Assembly: GCF_001421745.1 (NCBI RefSeq)
Contig: NZ_LMKW01000008.1
Location: 1,027-65,026 of the forward strand
Direction of reading: 5' to 3'
DNA: 64,000 nucleotides
Source of the DNA: Sphingomonas sp. Leaf230
Lineage (GTDB): Bacteria > Pseudomonadota > Alphaproteobacteria > Sphingomonadales > Sphingomonadaceae
The first letter of the stretch is position 1; every line of letters begins with the position of its first letter. The notes beneath the pieces are model-generated. The model was not told the DNA's origin. It saw only the letters and a program-made list of their open reading frames with translations, and did no database searches. Of the stretch, positions 1 through 7,926 are shown piece after piece. The position numbers and the translations under genes were made by a program.

Positions 1-173
1 CGTGGTCGTGGCGCTCCCGTGACGTACCTGTCCCATATGGCTTCCTTCCATTCCAACGAAAGGATCGCACCATCAAACCGTGGGATCAAACACCTAGCCT
101 TGGCTAGCGGCCCAAACCGGGCATATTGAACAAAAATTCTGCCGACACGTATTTCTTGAAAAGGAGTACGATT

Positions 174-431
174 ATGAAACATACGATGTTTGTTATGCTG
201 GCCCTCTCGGTACTCTCTCCAGCCCCGGCTTTTGCTGACGTACCGGGTAAAGGCTGGATCAGCCGCGAGAAAGCGTCTGCTGGCCTCGCCAAGAGGGGCT
301 ATAATGTTACCAAGATCGAAGCCGACGATGGGCATTGGGAAGGCGAAGCTGTTCGAAAGGGCATCCGCTACGAGTTCCATGTTAACCCCAAAACCGGCCA
401 GATCACCAAGTTGGAGCGTGATCGCGATTAA
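174..431 (+). CDS. Small secreted PepSY-domain protein
   Basis: The 85-residue product starts with a signal peptide (MKHTMFVMLALSVLSPAPAFA, cleavage likely after AFA) and continues with one PepSY-like domain. Its pattern is a helix (SREKASAGLAKRGY), then TKIEADDGHWEGEAVRKG, then a strand ending in NPKTGQITKLERD. PepSY domains are small extracytoplasmic modules thought to inhibit proteases or bind ligands, so a periplasmic location is inferred. I chose the ATG at 174 because an AAGGAG ribosome-binding site at 161-166 lies 7 bases before it; the frame is open back to 126 but that would hide the signal peptide. No linked partner is visible. The family call is reasonable, the specific function unknown. 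Confidence 0.8.
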   Translation: MKHTMFVMLALSVLSPAPAFADVPGKGWISREKASAGLAKRGYNVTKIEADDGHWEGEAVRKGIRYEFHVNPKTGQITKLERDRD

Positions 432-830
432 GTGAACCACGGTGTTCCACATCCTTGTTTTGGCGCTGCCGGCGATCGTCTGCTCCGTCCAGATCCTGTT
501 ACCTTGACAGCACGGCCTCACGGCATCACCTCTAGTTCATGTACGCTCCTGCGACACATCAGCGTTTTCGCGACCACTCAGGCCAGCTCGCCGCACGCGG
601 TTAGCCCGGGCTTTGTCGGTAGATCGCCGCCAAGGTTCGGGCCTTATTCGGAATAATTAGCTCCGGCTGCGCGCGACGCGTCATAGCCTCGAATAAGCGG
701 ATACCGCATCATCGATACTCAAGCTGCACAACTAGACGCTCGTCCTGTCATTCACGTCTCGATCGACGAGTGTGATTCCCTCTCTGCACTGGCGTTAAGC
801 GCCCAGCACCGACATCCCCAATCCTCGTCC
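432..830. other. Intergenic region; 3' part reads as the lost N-terminus of Rnk
   Basis: Positions 432-686 hold no gene I can support. A frame opening with GTG immediately after the PepSY stop gives a 74-residue low-complexity peptide with no ribosome-binding site. From 687 to 830 the Rnk frame is open and encodes recognisable Rnk N-terminal sequence (RPVIHVSIDECDSLSALALS), but without ATG, GTG or TTG. Confidence 0.55.
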
Positions 831-1136
831 ATGCTTCTGGCCGAGCTCGATCGTGCCGAACTTTACGAGGCGTCTGATATCCTCCCAGAGGCCGTTACGA
901 TGAACTCAATCGTCGAATTCTTGGATGAAGAGAGCGGTGTGCGTCGCGTTGTCCGGCTGGTTTACCCTAACGAGGCAGATATCGATGCTGGACGGATTTC
1001 GATCCTGACACCAATCGGGGCGGGACTGATCGGTATGTCCGCGGGCCATGCGATCTCTTGGCCGGATCGTGAAGGCCACGTTCGCTCTCTGAGGATCGTC
1101 AGCGTTACTCAGCCTGATAAGGGTTTAGGCGCATGA
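831..1136 (+). CDS. rnk: Rnk-like nucleoside diphosphate kinase regulator (GreA/GreB-C fold), start uncertain
   Basis: Rnk-type proteins bind RNA polymerase through a GreA/GreB C-terminal FKBP-like domain and influence nucleoside diphosphate kinase levels. The 101 residues from this ATG contain that domain nearly complete: VTMNSIVEFLDEESG, VRLVYPNEADIDAGRISILTPIG and GAGLIGMSAGHAISW are typical. The usual N-terminal helical part is also encoded in the same frame from about 687, but that stretch has no ATG, GTG or TTG. Either translation starts at 831 giving a shortened protein, a rare start such as ATC or ATT is used upstream, or the original start has been mutated. The stop overlaps the next gene by four bases (ATGA). 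Family call firm, intactness doubtful. Confidence 0.7.
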   Translation: MLLAELDRAELYEASDILPEAVTMNSIVEFLDEESGVRRVVRLVYPNEADIDAGRISILTPIGAGLIGMSAGHAISWPDREGHVRSLRIVSVTQPDKGLGA

Positions 1137-1429
1137 TCGAGGAACTGGCCCGTCATCGATGCAGCGGCGACGATGGCACACCTCTTTTCGTGGTAGAACG
1201 CTGTCATGTCTTCATGACCCAGGGCGATACTGGCTTACGTCAGTATCGAGGTGCCGCCTGGTTGACGCTGCTCGATGGCGAGCCTGTTCGCTACATTGAT
1301 GCGCGAACGTTCGAGGTCGTCGCGAGCGGTGAACTGATCGCCCATGATCCCGCAACGTGCGATTGCGCGCCAGCGGTCGAGGTGTTCACACGAGACGGTC
1401 GGCGCGAGGGACGGGACGCGAGCATCTAG
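1133..1429 (+). CDS. Hypothetical protein coupled to rnk
   Basis: The 98-residue product is soluble and of mixed charge, with two cysteines near the C-terminus (CDC) and repeated short strands (GAAWLTLLDGEPVRYIDARTFEV), suggesting a small beta-rich fold. I do not recognise the family. Its ATG overlaps the rnk stop codon (ATGA at 1133-1136), so it is probably translated by re-initiation and cotranscribed with rnk. That coupling is the main reason to regard it as a real gene. Confidence 0.55.
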   Translation: MIEELARHRCSGDDGTPLFVVERCHVFMTQGDTGLRQYRGAAWLTLLDGEPVRYIDARTFEVVASGELIAHDPATCDCAPAVEVFTRDGRREGRDASI

Positions 1430-1505
1430 TTCTGCCGCTCAGACATGACATCGATCATCGCGTCGACAAGCTGCGCTGCGTCGTCGCGATTCTAGCGTAA
1501 CGGCA

Positions 1506-1529
1506 AAAAGCGGTTAACGCTTTACCGCA
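1506..1529 (-). terminator. Probable rho-independent terminator of the minus-strand membrane-protein gene
   Basis: Read on the minus strand, GCGGTAAAGCGTTAACCGC can form a 7-bp stem with one bulge and is followed directly by TTTTT. It includes the stop codon of the upstream gene (TAA, 1514-1516). Short but with the right layout. Confidence 0.5.
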
Positions 1530-2095
1530 CGTCGAGCAGTGCCGCTTTTCACACCCGTTCCGCTCAGGGCAGTGCTAGCCGCGCGCAAAAGAATCCGTCG
1601 CGCAGCAAAGCTTGCCGGCACTGTCTGCGATCCAAAGCGCTGCGCGAACCCCTCTCGCCAAAGCCTCGACGCTACAACATGAACCTCCTCGCGAGTTGGC
1701 GAGCGCTCATCATTAATGCAGGCGGTGATCGCTGGGTACAATTGAGGCATAAGAACGGCTTCTGTCGGTGCGATTGGCTCACTAGGCCAAAGGTCAACAC
1801 CTTGCTCGCACCGGCGTTTTAGAGCTTGCCTGCGTTGCCGGCGCCAAGCGCGGCCCGCGAACCAGAGGGGTACTGCGGCAACTACCGCAAACGTCAAAGT
1901 CATCTCAAGGAACTGACTCTTCGGTAACTCACCAAATAAGCCTAGCACCAGAAAAATCAGAATAGCGGGGGCGCCCCATTCCGGATGCAGCGCGAGCCGA
2001 AAAACGTACCACAGTAACCAGCAAAGCAGCGCCGCGGCCGCCAGGCTGCCTACGATTAGGCCGATTGCTCCGGCCGCAATGAGGATCAACTGCAT
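1514..2095 (-). CDS. Hypothetical inner-membrane protein, MarR-linked
   Basis: The 193-residue product begins with two hydrophobic segments (about residues 3-30, rich in I/L/A/G, and about 42-58). A third follows near residues 66-80, then a basic patch (RAWRRQRRQALKRR) and a soluble C-terminal half. It looks like a multi-pass inner-membrane protein with a cytoplasmic tail, but I do not recognise the family. The ATG at 2095 is chosen because GGAAGGAG lies 7 bases upstream; a TTG at 2170 overlapping the marR stop would add 25 non-hydrophobic residues. It is downstream of and probably cotranscribed with the MarR gene. Confidence 0.6.
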   Translation of the reverse strand: MQLILIAAGAIGLIVGSLAAAALLCWLLWYVFRLALHPEWGAPAILIFLVLGLFGELPKSQFLEMTLTFAVVAAVPLWFAGRAWRRQRRQALKRRCEQGVDLWPSEPIAPTEAVLMPQLYPAITACINDERSPTREEVHVVASRLWREGFAQRFGSQTVPASFAARRILLRAASTALSGTGVKSGTARRAVKR

Positions 2096-2166
2096 GCGCC
2101 GACTCCTTCCCGCATTATATATCGCATTACGATAAACATTGCAATTGGAACCTCTTACGAACTCGA

Positions 2167-2580
2167 TCAATCGACACGCGCGAGTAGCTCGGCCAGCATA
2201 GGCCTAAGCCGTATAATCTCCTCGCGATGCGTCTCCGAGAGCTGTTTCAGAAGCGTTTGTGCTTTCTGCGTCAATTCAAGGAGAGCCTGTCGGCCGTCGT
2301 CCGGCGATGGCCTACGTATTACCAAGCCCAGCGTTTCGAGACGATCGATCAACCCGGTCGCGCTGTGCGGTTTCAAGGCCAGACGCTCCGCGACGTAGCC
2401 CACGCTCACGTTCGCGGAGGCAGCCCCCCGGATCGCGAGCAGCGCCTGGTGTTGCTGAGGCTTCAAGCCGCAGCTAGCCGCGCCTCGTTCACTGAACACC
2501 AGAAACTGACGAAGCGCATAACGGAAGTCTGCAAGCGCCGCATAGTCGGCGTCGGCTAACTCATTCCGATCAATCATCAC
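2167..2580 (-). CDS. MarR-family transcriptional regulator
   Basis: This is a 137-residue winged-helix protein of the usual MarR length. The helix-turn-helix region is NVSVGYVAERLALKPHSATG, followed by the recognition helix LIDRLETLGLV and the wing with the family signature RRPSPDDGRQALLELT. The N- and C-terminal helices should form the dimer interface. MarR proteins bind palindromic operators and usually repress their own and neighbouring genes. The divergently transcribed ClC channel gene lies 52 bp away, and a perfect palindrome sits between them, so this regulator probably controls both units. The inducing ligand cannot be read from the sequence. Confidence 0.85.
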   Translation of the reverse strand: MMIDRNELADADYAALADFRYALRQFLVFSERGAASCGLKPQQHQALLAIRGAASANVSVGYVAERLALKPHSATGLIDRLETLGLVIRRPSPDDGRQALLELTQKAQTLLKQLSETHREEIIRLRPMLAELLARVD

Positions 2581-2600
2581 TCATATCCCAGGCGTTGAAG

Positions 2601-2619
2601 TATATCGTGGCACGATATA
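2601..2619. promoter_or_regulatory. Perfect 19-bp palindrome, likely MarR operator
   Basis: TATATCGTGGCACGATATA consists of 9-bp perfect inverted arms around one central G. It lies in the 52-bp divergent region between the MarR gene and the ClC gene. On the plus strand TTGAAG (2595-2600) and TATAGT (2616-2621) could be -35/-10 elements with a short 15-bp spacer, so bound repressor would cover the promoter. Size and symmetry match MarR-family operators. Confidence 0.75.
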
Positions 2620-2632
2620 GTGATCGCCCTTT

Positions 2633-4402
2633 ATGAACCGGCGAGAGTGCATGACGGCTTCCACCATCAACATCCCAAAGCCCAAACGGCTTGCCGATCA
2701 TAGCGCCGACTGGCGAATGATCATGCTCGCTGGAGCAGCGGTCGTGGTCGGCACGGGCGCAGCATTCGGTGCCTGGATCCTCTTAAAGCTGATCGCATTT
2801 GCCACCAACCTGTTCTGGTTCGGCAGGATATCGGCCGCGCCCGCTGAAATCATGGACGCGAACGTTGGCCTTGCGGTGGTCGCGATACCGGTCATCGGTA
2901 GTCTTCTGATCGGCCTGATGGCGCGTTTCGGCTCGGAGAAGATCAAAGGGCACGGCATTCCGGAAGCAATCGAGGCCATTCTATACGGCGAAAGTCGCCT
3001 GTCGCTCAAGGTTGCGGTCCTTAAACCACTTTCCTCGGCGATCTCGATCGGCAGTGGAGGTCCGTTCGGGGCCGAAGGTCCGATCATAATGACCGGCGGT
3101 GCGATCGGATCGCTCTTCGCGCAATGCTTCCACCTAAGCGCGGCCGAGCGGAAGACCCTGCTGGTCGCAGGCGCCGCAGCGGGAATGACCGGCATCTTCG
3201 GCACGCCCATCGCCGCTATCTTGCTAGCGATCGAGGTTCTGCTGTTTGAGTGGAAGCCCCGCAGCTTCGTGCCTGTAGTTGTCGGAACGCTGGTAGCGTT
3301 TGCCTGGCGGCCCCTGCTGCTGGGAGCTGGACCGATCTTCCCGTTCGCAGCGGCTCCCGTGCAGGCGTGGTGGCCTACGGAGGGATTAGCCCTCGGGATA
3401 GGTGTTTTGGTTGGGCTGGAGGCAGCGTTGCTGTCGGCGATGCTCTACCGGGTCGAGGATGCGTTCCACCGGTTGCCGGTGCATTGGATGTGGTGGCCAG
3501 CGTTGGGTGGCATCGTCGTTGGGGTCGGGGGTCTGATCGATGCTCGTGTTCTTGGTGCGGGCTACGCGAACATCCAGGCGCTGCTCGACGGATCATTGGC
3601 GGTGCGGGTCATCCTCGCGTTGTTGGTTGTGAAGGCAATCGTCTGGCTGGTCGCGCTGGGATCGGGAACGTCGGGCGGCGTTCTCGCGCCATTGCTAATC
3701 ATGGGTGGCGCCTTGGGTGCCCTGCTCGGGCAGTTTCTGCCCGGGTCGGTAGGTTTCTGGGCAATGATCGGCATGGCCGCCATGATGAGTGGGGCCATGC
3801 GTGCTCCACTGACCGGTGCACTTTTTGCAGTCGAACTGACCGGACATTTTGATGCCTTGCCGGCGACGATCGCAGCAGCGACGGGAGCCTATGCGATTAG
3901 TGTCCTGGTAATGCGTCGGTCGATACTCACCGAGAAAATCGCCCGTCGTGGTCGTCACATTCTCCAGGAATACACAGTTGATCCGTACGAGTTCCTCCAA
4001 GCAGAACAGGTGATGACACCCGACCCCGCCGTGTTGTCGGGAACCATGTCGATCAAGGATGCAGTCGCCTATTTTGCCGACGACGCGACGCACCGAACAT
4101 ATCCGGTGGTGGACGAGGGCGGGCGACTGGTCGCAATGGTGTCCCGGGCCGATGCGCTTCGCTGGCAGGTAGACGGCGAGCTACCCGACACCTCGATAGG
4201 CGAGGCGCTATCCGATTCATCGCAGCCGACCGCTTACCCTCACTCACCGATCGGCGGAGTTGCTGACTTGATGGTCGAGAGTGGTGTTGGACGTATCCCC
4301 ATTGTCGAGGTCGGCACCAATCGGGTGGTTGGCATCCTCTCGCGACACGATCTGCTCAAAGTCCGAAGCGCCCGCAAACGCGCAGAGATCGACCGAACAT
4401 AG
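2633..4402 (+). CDS. ClC-family chloride channel/transporter with C-terminal CBS pair
   Basis: The 589-residue protein moves chloride across the inner membrane, as a channel or Cl-/H+ exchanger. Family signatures are KGHGIPEA, GSGGPFGAEGPI (the selectivity-filter region with the gating Glu), GMTGIFGTPIAAILLAIE and GSGTSGGVLAPLLIMGG, all within a hydrophobic core of roughly residues 28-430. Residues about 455-585 form two CBS domains (EQVMTPDPAVLSG..., then IVEVGTNRVVGILSRHDLL) that usually bind adenine nucleotides. The ATG at 2633 has no ribosome-binding site; an ATG at 2651 (MTASTINIP) is possible. The gene is divergent from marR behind the shared palindrome, which suggests repression by MarR. 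Confidence 0.92.
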   Translation: MNRRECMTASTINIPKPKRLADHSADWRMIMLAGAAVVVGTGAAFGAWILLKLIAFATNLFWFGRISAAPAEIMDANVGLAVVAIPVIGSLLIGLMARFGSEKIKGHGIPEAIEAILYGESRLSLKVAVLKPLSSAISIGSGGPFGAEGPIIMTGGAIGSLFAQCFHLSAAERKTLLVAGAAAGMTGIFGTPIAAILLAIEVLLFEWKPRSFVPVVVGTLVAFAWRPLLLGAGPIFPFAAAPVQAWWPTEGLALGIGVLVGLEAALLSAMLYRVEDAFHRLPVHWMWWPALGGIVVGVGGLIDARVLGAGYANIQALLDGSLAVRVILALLVVKAIVWLVALGSGTSGGVLAPLLIMGGALGALLGQFLPGSVGFWAMIGMAAMMSGAMRAPLTGALFAVELTGHFDALPATIAAATGAYAISVLVMRRSILTEKIARRGRHILQEYTVDPYEFLQAEQVMTPDPAVLSGTMSIKDAVAYFADDATHRTYPVVDEGGRLVAMVSRADALRWQVDGELPDTSIGEALSDSSQPTAYPHSPIGGVADLMVESGVGRIPIVEVGTNRVVGILSRHDLLKVRSARKRAEIDRT

Positions 4403-4465
4403 CCAAAACTGGCGCTACGAATTCCCTATAAAAGTTAGATTGTTCGGGGTCAGGTGAACTGAAAA

Positions 4466-5155
4466 ATGAAGCTGTCATTCTCTTTTGTACCTATTCTCGC
4501 TGGCGCGACATTGCGAGACCGCCTCTTCGCGTGCGTCGGTGCATTGATCGGCGTTGCGCTTACCAGCCTCGTGAGCGCCATGGCTCTGCACGACTGGGCA
4601 TCGCTCCCGTTGCTGGTGGCGCCGATCGGCGCCTCCGCGGTGCTGGTCTTCGCTGTCCCAGCGAGCCCGTTGGCCCAACCCTGGTCGGTGTTGGGCGGTA
4701 ACGTCGTATCAGCATTGGTCGGCGTAGCAGCGGCTCGCTTCGTGCCTGTACCGTATCTGGCCGTTGGGGTTGCCGTAGGTGGGGCAATCTTCGCCATGTC
4801 GCTGCTTCGCTGTTTGCATCCGCCCGGTGGAGCGGCTGCACTGACGGCCGTGATCGGTGGGCCAGCCGTGCTAGGAGCTGGTTACGCGTTCCCGTTCGTG
4901 CCGGTCGGAGTCAATTCTCTTATCTTGATCCTTGTCGGCATCGCTTTCCATAAGGCCTCGGGGCATTCCTATCCTCACCGCCCGATCCCAATCGTCGGCC
5001 ACGAGCTGACCGCATCCGGATTGGGCGTGCCGCATCCCGCAGATATCGACCTTGCACTCGCCGACCTCGGCGAGACCTTCGATGTAAGTCGGGAAGATCT
5101 TGACCTGCTGTTTCGACGGGTCGAATTTCACGCGGCTAGGCGAGCAACAAGATAA
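4466..5155 (+). pseudogene. HPP-family membrane protein, probably truncated at the C-terminus
   Basis: The product has four or five membrane segments and the eponymous motif LRCLHPPGGAAALTAVIGG near residue 115. HPP proteins are integral membrane proteins, some linked to nitrite or ion transport. The start has AGGTGA upstream. After the membrane domain the linker HPADIDLALADLGETFDVSREDLDLLFRRVEFHA, which in longer homologues leads into two CBS domains, ends abruptly in RRATR-stop. Remnants of an unrelated antiporter and an IS21 transposase follow directly, so a deletion has probably removed the CBS part. The 229-residue membrane domain may still be made; HPP-only proteins of this size exist, so loss of function is not certain. 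Confidence 0.65.
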
Positions 5156-5337
5156 CCGGGGCAGAGGGGATAATGCGACCGCCATGGCGGTTGGTACACT
5201 GATGAACGCTCGTGGTCTTATGGAGCTCATCACCACCAACATTGGTTTGCAAAAGGGCATAATTGGCCCTGCGCTGTTCTTGATGCTCAATATTATAGCT
5301 ATCGTCACAACATCGATGGCGTCGCCATTGTTTGAAG
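5122..5337 (+). pseudogene. C-terminal remnant of a CPA2-type Na+/H+ antiporter
   Basis: A plus-strand frame different from that of the HPP gene encodes about 70 residues typical of the last membrane helices of CPA2/KefB-type cation:proton antiporters. The recognisable parts are TAMAVGTLMNARGLMELI, NIGLQKGIIGPALFLML and AIVTTSMASPLFE. There is no N-terminal part and no plausible start, and the similarity stops at SPLFE where the IS21 sequence begins. This is a leftover of a deleted gene. Its left edge is approximate, because the join with HPP lies somewhere in 5120-5155. Confidence 0.75.
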
Positions 5338-6465
5338 ATGTGCCTGTACTCGGCGCCTCCTGGATACCGCCGGACGAAACCTCCGACCAAGCCGAAGCTC
5401 GGGACGCTGCTACCGGTTATCGACGGGATTCTGGCAGCCGACCGCGAGGCTCCGGGCAAGCAGCAGCATACGGCCAAGCGGATCTTTGAGCGTCTTCGCG
5501 ACGAGCATGGATATACGGGCGGCTACACGATGGTGAAGGACCATGTGCGGCTGTGCAGGGCGCGCGGGCGCGAGACCTTCGTGCCGCTGGCACACCCGCC
5601 GGGGCATGCGCAGGTCGACTTTGGCGAAGCGGTCGCTGTCGTCGGCGGAGAGCGGATGAAGATCCACTATTTCTGCATGTCGCTGCCGCAGTCGGATGCC
5701 TGCTTCTTCAAGGCGTATCCGCGCGAGACGACTGAGGCGTTTCTTGACGGGCACGTGTCGGCATTCGCGTTCTTCGGGGGCGTGCCGCTGTCCATCCTCT
5801 ACGACAACACAACCATCGCCGTGGCAAAGATCTGCGGCGATGGAACGCGCGAGCGCACCCGCGCCTTCACCGAGTTGGTCAGCCACTACCTGTTTCAGGA
5901 CCGTTTTGCGCGTCCAGCGCGAGGCAACGACAAAGGCAAGGTCGAGGGGCTGGTGAAGTTTGCGCGCAACAACTTCATGGTGCCCGTGCCGGTCGCTGCC
6001 AATTTCGATGTCCTGAACGCCAGGTTCGAGGAGTCCTGCCGCACGCGCCAGGGCGAGCATGCCGGTCAGCACGCGCAGACCATCGCCGAGCGGCTGGCGG
6101 CAGACGTATCGGCATTGCGCACGCTGCCGTCCGTACCACTGGAGCCATGCGAGAAACGCGCGGCGCGCGTGTCGTCGACCGCGATGGTGCGCTACCGGAC
6201 CAACGACTATTCGGTACCGACCGCGTACGGCTACCGCGACGTGATGGTAGGCGAATGGCAGACCTCGCCTTATCAGGCTAAAGGCTCGAAAATGATCCGC
6301 GACACACTTTCCAAACTCAAGGCTTGGTTTTCACCCGCCGTCCCGAGCACCGCTGCAAAGCCAGTTGCCAAAGGCAAGAGCAGTCCGGCGCGCACCCAAC
6401 CTACGAGGGCCGCCAAGACGATCAAGCGGAGGGCGCAGAGACAAGCCAGAGCGCGCAATCGCTAG
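5332..6465 (+). pseudogene. istA: IS21-family transposase IstA, truncated at both ends
   Basis: IstA is the DDE transposase of IS21 elements. The core is present: HAQVDFGEA, FGGVPLSILYDNTT and NDKGKVEGLV supply the Asp-Asp-Glu catalytic triad, and the post-catalytic RVSSTAMVRYRTNDYSVP block follows. The N-terminal helix-turn-helix region of about 60-100 residues is missing: similarity starts at KMCLYSAPPGYRRTKPP, right at the antiporter join. The C-terminus is replaced after GYRDVMV (about 6249) by a basic unrelated tail. No istB and no terminal repeats were found, so this is a dead insertion-sequence fragment. The only start codon available is a TTG created at the junction. Confidence 0.85.
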
Positions 6466-6503
6466 ACCCGCCTGTACCCGGAGCCCCGTCCTTAGGGACC
6501 GCC

Positions 6504-6722
6504 TTACGCTTCGGGCATGGGATCAGGCGACCTTGCATCAATCAATGAGGCGATTTCGGTTTCATCGATTGTGCGATTTTCCCAAGTGTCTTCCACCACG
6601 ATTGAGTTTTCGTCGTCGCGCATTGCGATCATTTCGGCAGCGGTAGCGAGCGCTTCATCAAAGCTGTTTCGATGAACTCCCAGCGTGGACATTTCGCCGT
6701 CTTTACGGATTACGTAACGCAT
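6504..6722 (-). CDS. Hypothetical small acidic protein
   Basis: The 72-residue product (MRYVIRKDGEMSTLGVHRNS...) has no membrane segment and no family I recognise. It has a good ribosome-binding site, AGGAG 8 bases upstream of the ATG on the minus strand, and an even acidic composition, so it is probably a real gene. It stands alone between the IS21 remnant and a long gene-free stretch. Confidence 0.55.
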   Translation of the reverse strand: MRYVIRKDGEMSTLGVHRNSFDEALATAAEMIAMRDDENSIVVEDTWENRTIDETEIASLIDARSPDPMPEA

Positions 6723-7268
6723 TGATTTAGCTCCTGTTGATTGGGGGCACTAACCCAACCGAACGGGAATGCCTAAGACCTTCCTTTTCGAGAGAGGCCG
6801 CTGCGCCAGGCGACGTCGGCTAACGCCATCTGCCCTCCCAAATACCGGACGGTCTGCTTTCCTTCCCACAATGGCCGTTCGGCAAGCAATTGATCGGAAA
6901 CCCGATCTGAAACACCACTGTGCGACAAACAGGTGTTTTGCGACATGGCAGGTCACTCGCCTATCACTCAATAGAGGGATGGCTGGGATGGGTCACGGAG
7001 CCGCAAATTGTGTTCGCATAGGTTGAATGGCGGGTTTTGAGAGACGCCGCCGTTCACGCCTTGTTGAAGAACGGCGTGAGTTGGTCGAAAGCTGAAGCGC
7101 AATTGTGCGGAGCGGACAGCTGAATTTTGCCGCAGCTTTCGAGACTTGCCGAACGAGCTCGGCATAGTCTCCTACTCAGCATCAATTCCCGGACGTCGCC
7201 TCGGCTTAAGAATTACTCCTGGCCAGCCGACCGACCCAAGGCCGACGCGCACATCAGGAGCAATCGCG
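6723..7268. other. Gene-free stretch, nothing recognised
   Basis: Short frames on both strands lack ribosome-binding sites and give arginine-rich, low-complexity peptides. The only structure noted is an 8-bp stem with a 13-nt loop (CGCCGTTC at 7048-7055 with GAACGGCG at 7069-7076), of unknown meaning. The last bases (AGGAG near 7256-7260) are the ribosome-binding site of the next, frameshifted gene. Confidence 0.5.
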
Positions 7269-7563
7269 ATGCAGCAGCCAGGCATCAGGTTCGAACTCGG
7301 CGGCGGTTACTGGGTGCCCGAGCGAAAGAGCGTCGGATTTACGGGCACTACGGAACGGGGGAGAGGTCGAGTTCCTCATCATCGGCGACGCGATCAAGGG
7401 GATGCTGAATCCTGAACTGGCCGGCATCGGCAGCGAATTGTCGCTGGAGATATTCACCGAATTTGAGGCCGATATACACCGCATCGCGCGGTTGGAATTC
7501 GTAGAGCGGCGCGGTGGCGAGGCGCCGATCCTGCTGACCGTGGTCGACGTCGAATTGCACTAA
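7269..7563 (+). pseudogene. Frameshifted small protein resembling DUF1488
   Basis: The frame from ATG 7269 (AGGAG 8 bases upstream) encodes MQQPGIRFELGGGYWVPERK, then KSVGFTGTTERG. At the GGGGG run 7357-7361 the meaningful frame shifts: the next frame continues EVEFLIIGDAIKGMLNPELAG and ends at TAA 7561-7563 with LLTVVDVELH. Removing one G restores a continuous protein of about 97 residues whose layout (substrate strand, V-F pairs, I-G-D-A-I helix) resembles the DUF1488 family of small uncharacterised proteins. The break is a +1 indel in a homopolymer, so a sequencing error is as possible as a real mutation. Family assignment is tentative. Confidence 0.6.
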
Positions 7564-7926
7564 AGAAAGGCGGTTCGGCTGCTCGAGACGTCCAACGGCG
7601 CAAATTGCTGCTCCGCGTTTTATTGAACGGGCGAAAAAAGGGCCGACCCCGAAGAGCCGACCTGTAAAGTTTTAGGAGAGGATGCCTGAAAGGCGTCCTC
7701 CGAATGCGCTTCCCGCGATTATGCTGCAAGTGCGAAGGCTCGCTTACGTGGTTTCACTGATAGCGACGCCGAAGCTCTGCGCATCAGCCGGCGAATGCAA
7801 AATGGCGCGATCACGACGCTCGAAGTCTGGGCATGGGATTGAAACGCCTGCGCAAATGCTGCTTCTATGCGCGCGCCCGGTTGCCTGGATCGTCGGGGCG
7901 TGGTGGTGACGGGTTGGGGGACTCTG
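7564..7926. other. Gene-free stretch upstream of the PLD module
   Basis: No coding region is supported. A 9-bp stem with one G-T pair (7678-7686 with 7692-7700, loop TGAAA) is visible but has no T tract. Promoter elements for the downstream two-gene unit presumably lie here, though I cannot point to convincing -35/-10 boxes. Confidence 0.45.

Noticed and set aside
432..656. GTG-initiated 74-codon frame after the PepSY gene
   Set aside because: No ribosome-binding site, no hydrophobic or conserved pattern, and Ser/Pro/Arg-rich composition.
5332..6465. Functional IS21 insertion sequence
   Set aside because: The catalytic DDE residues are present, but the HTH, C-terminus, istB and terminal repeats are missing.
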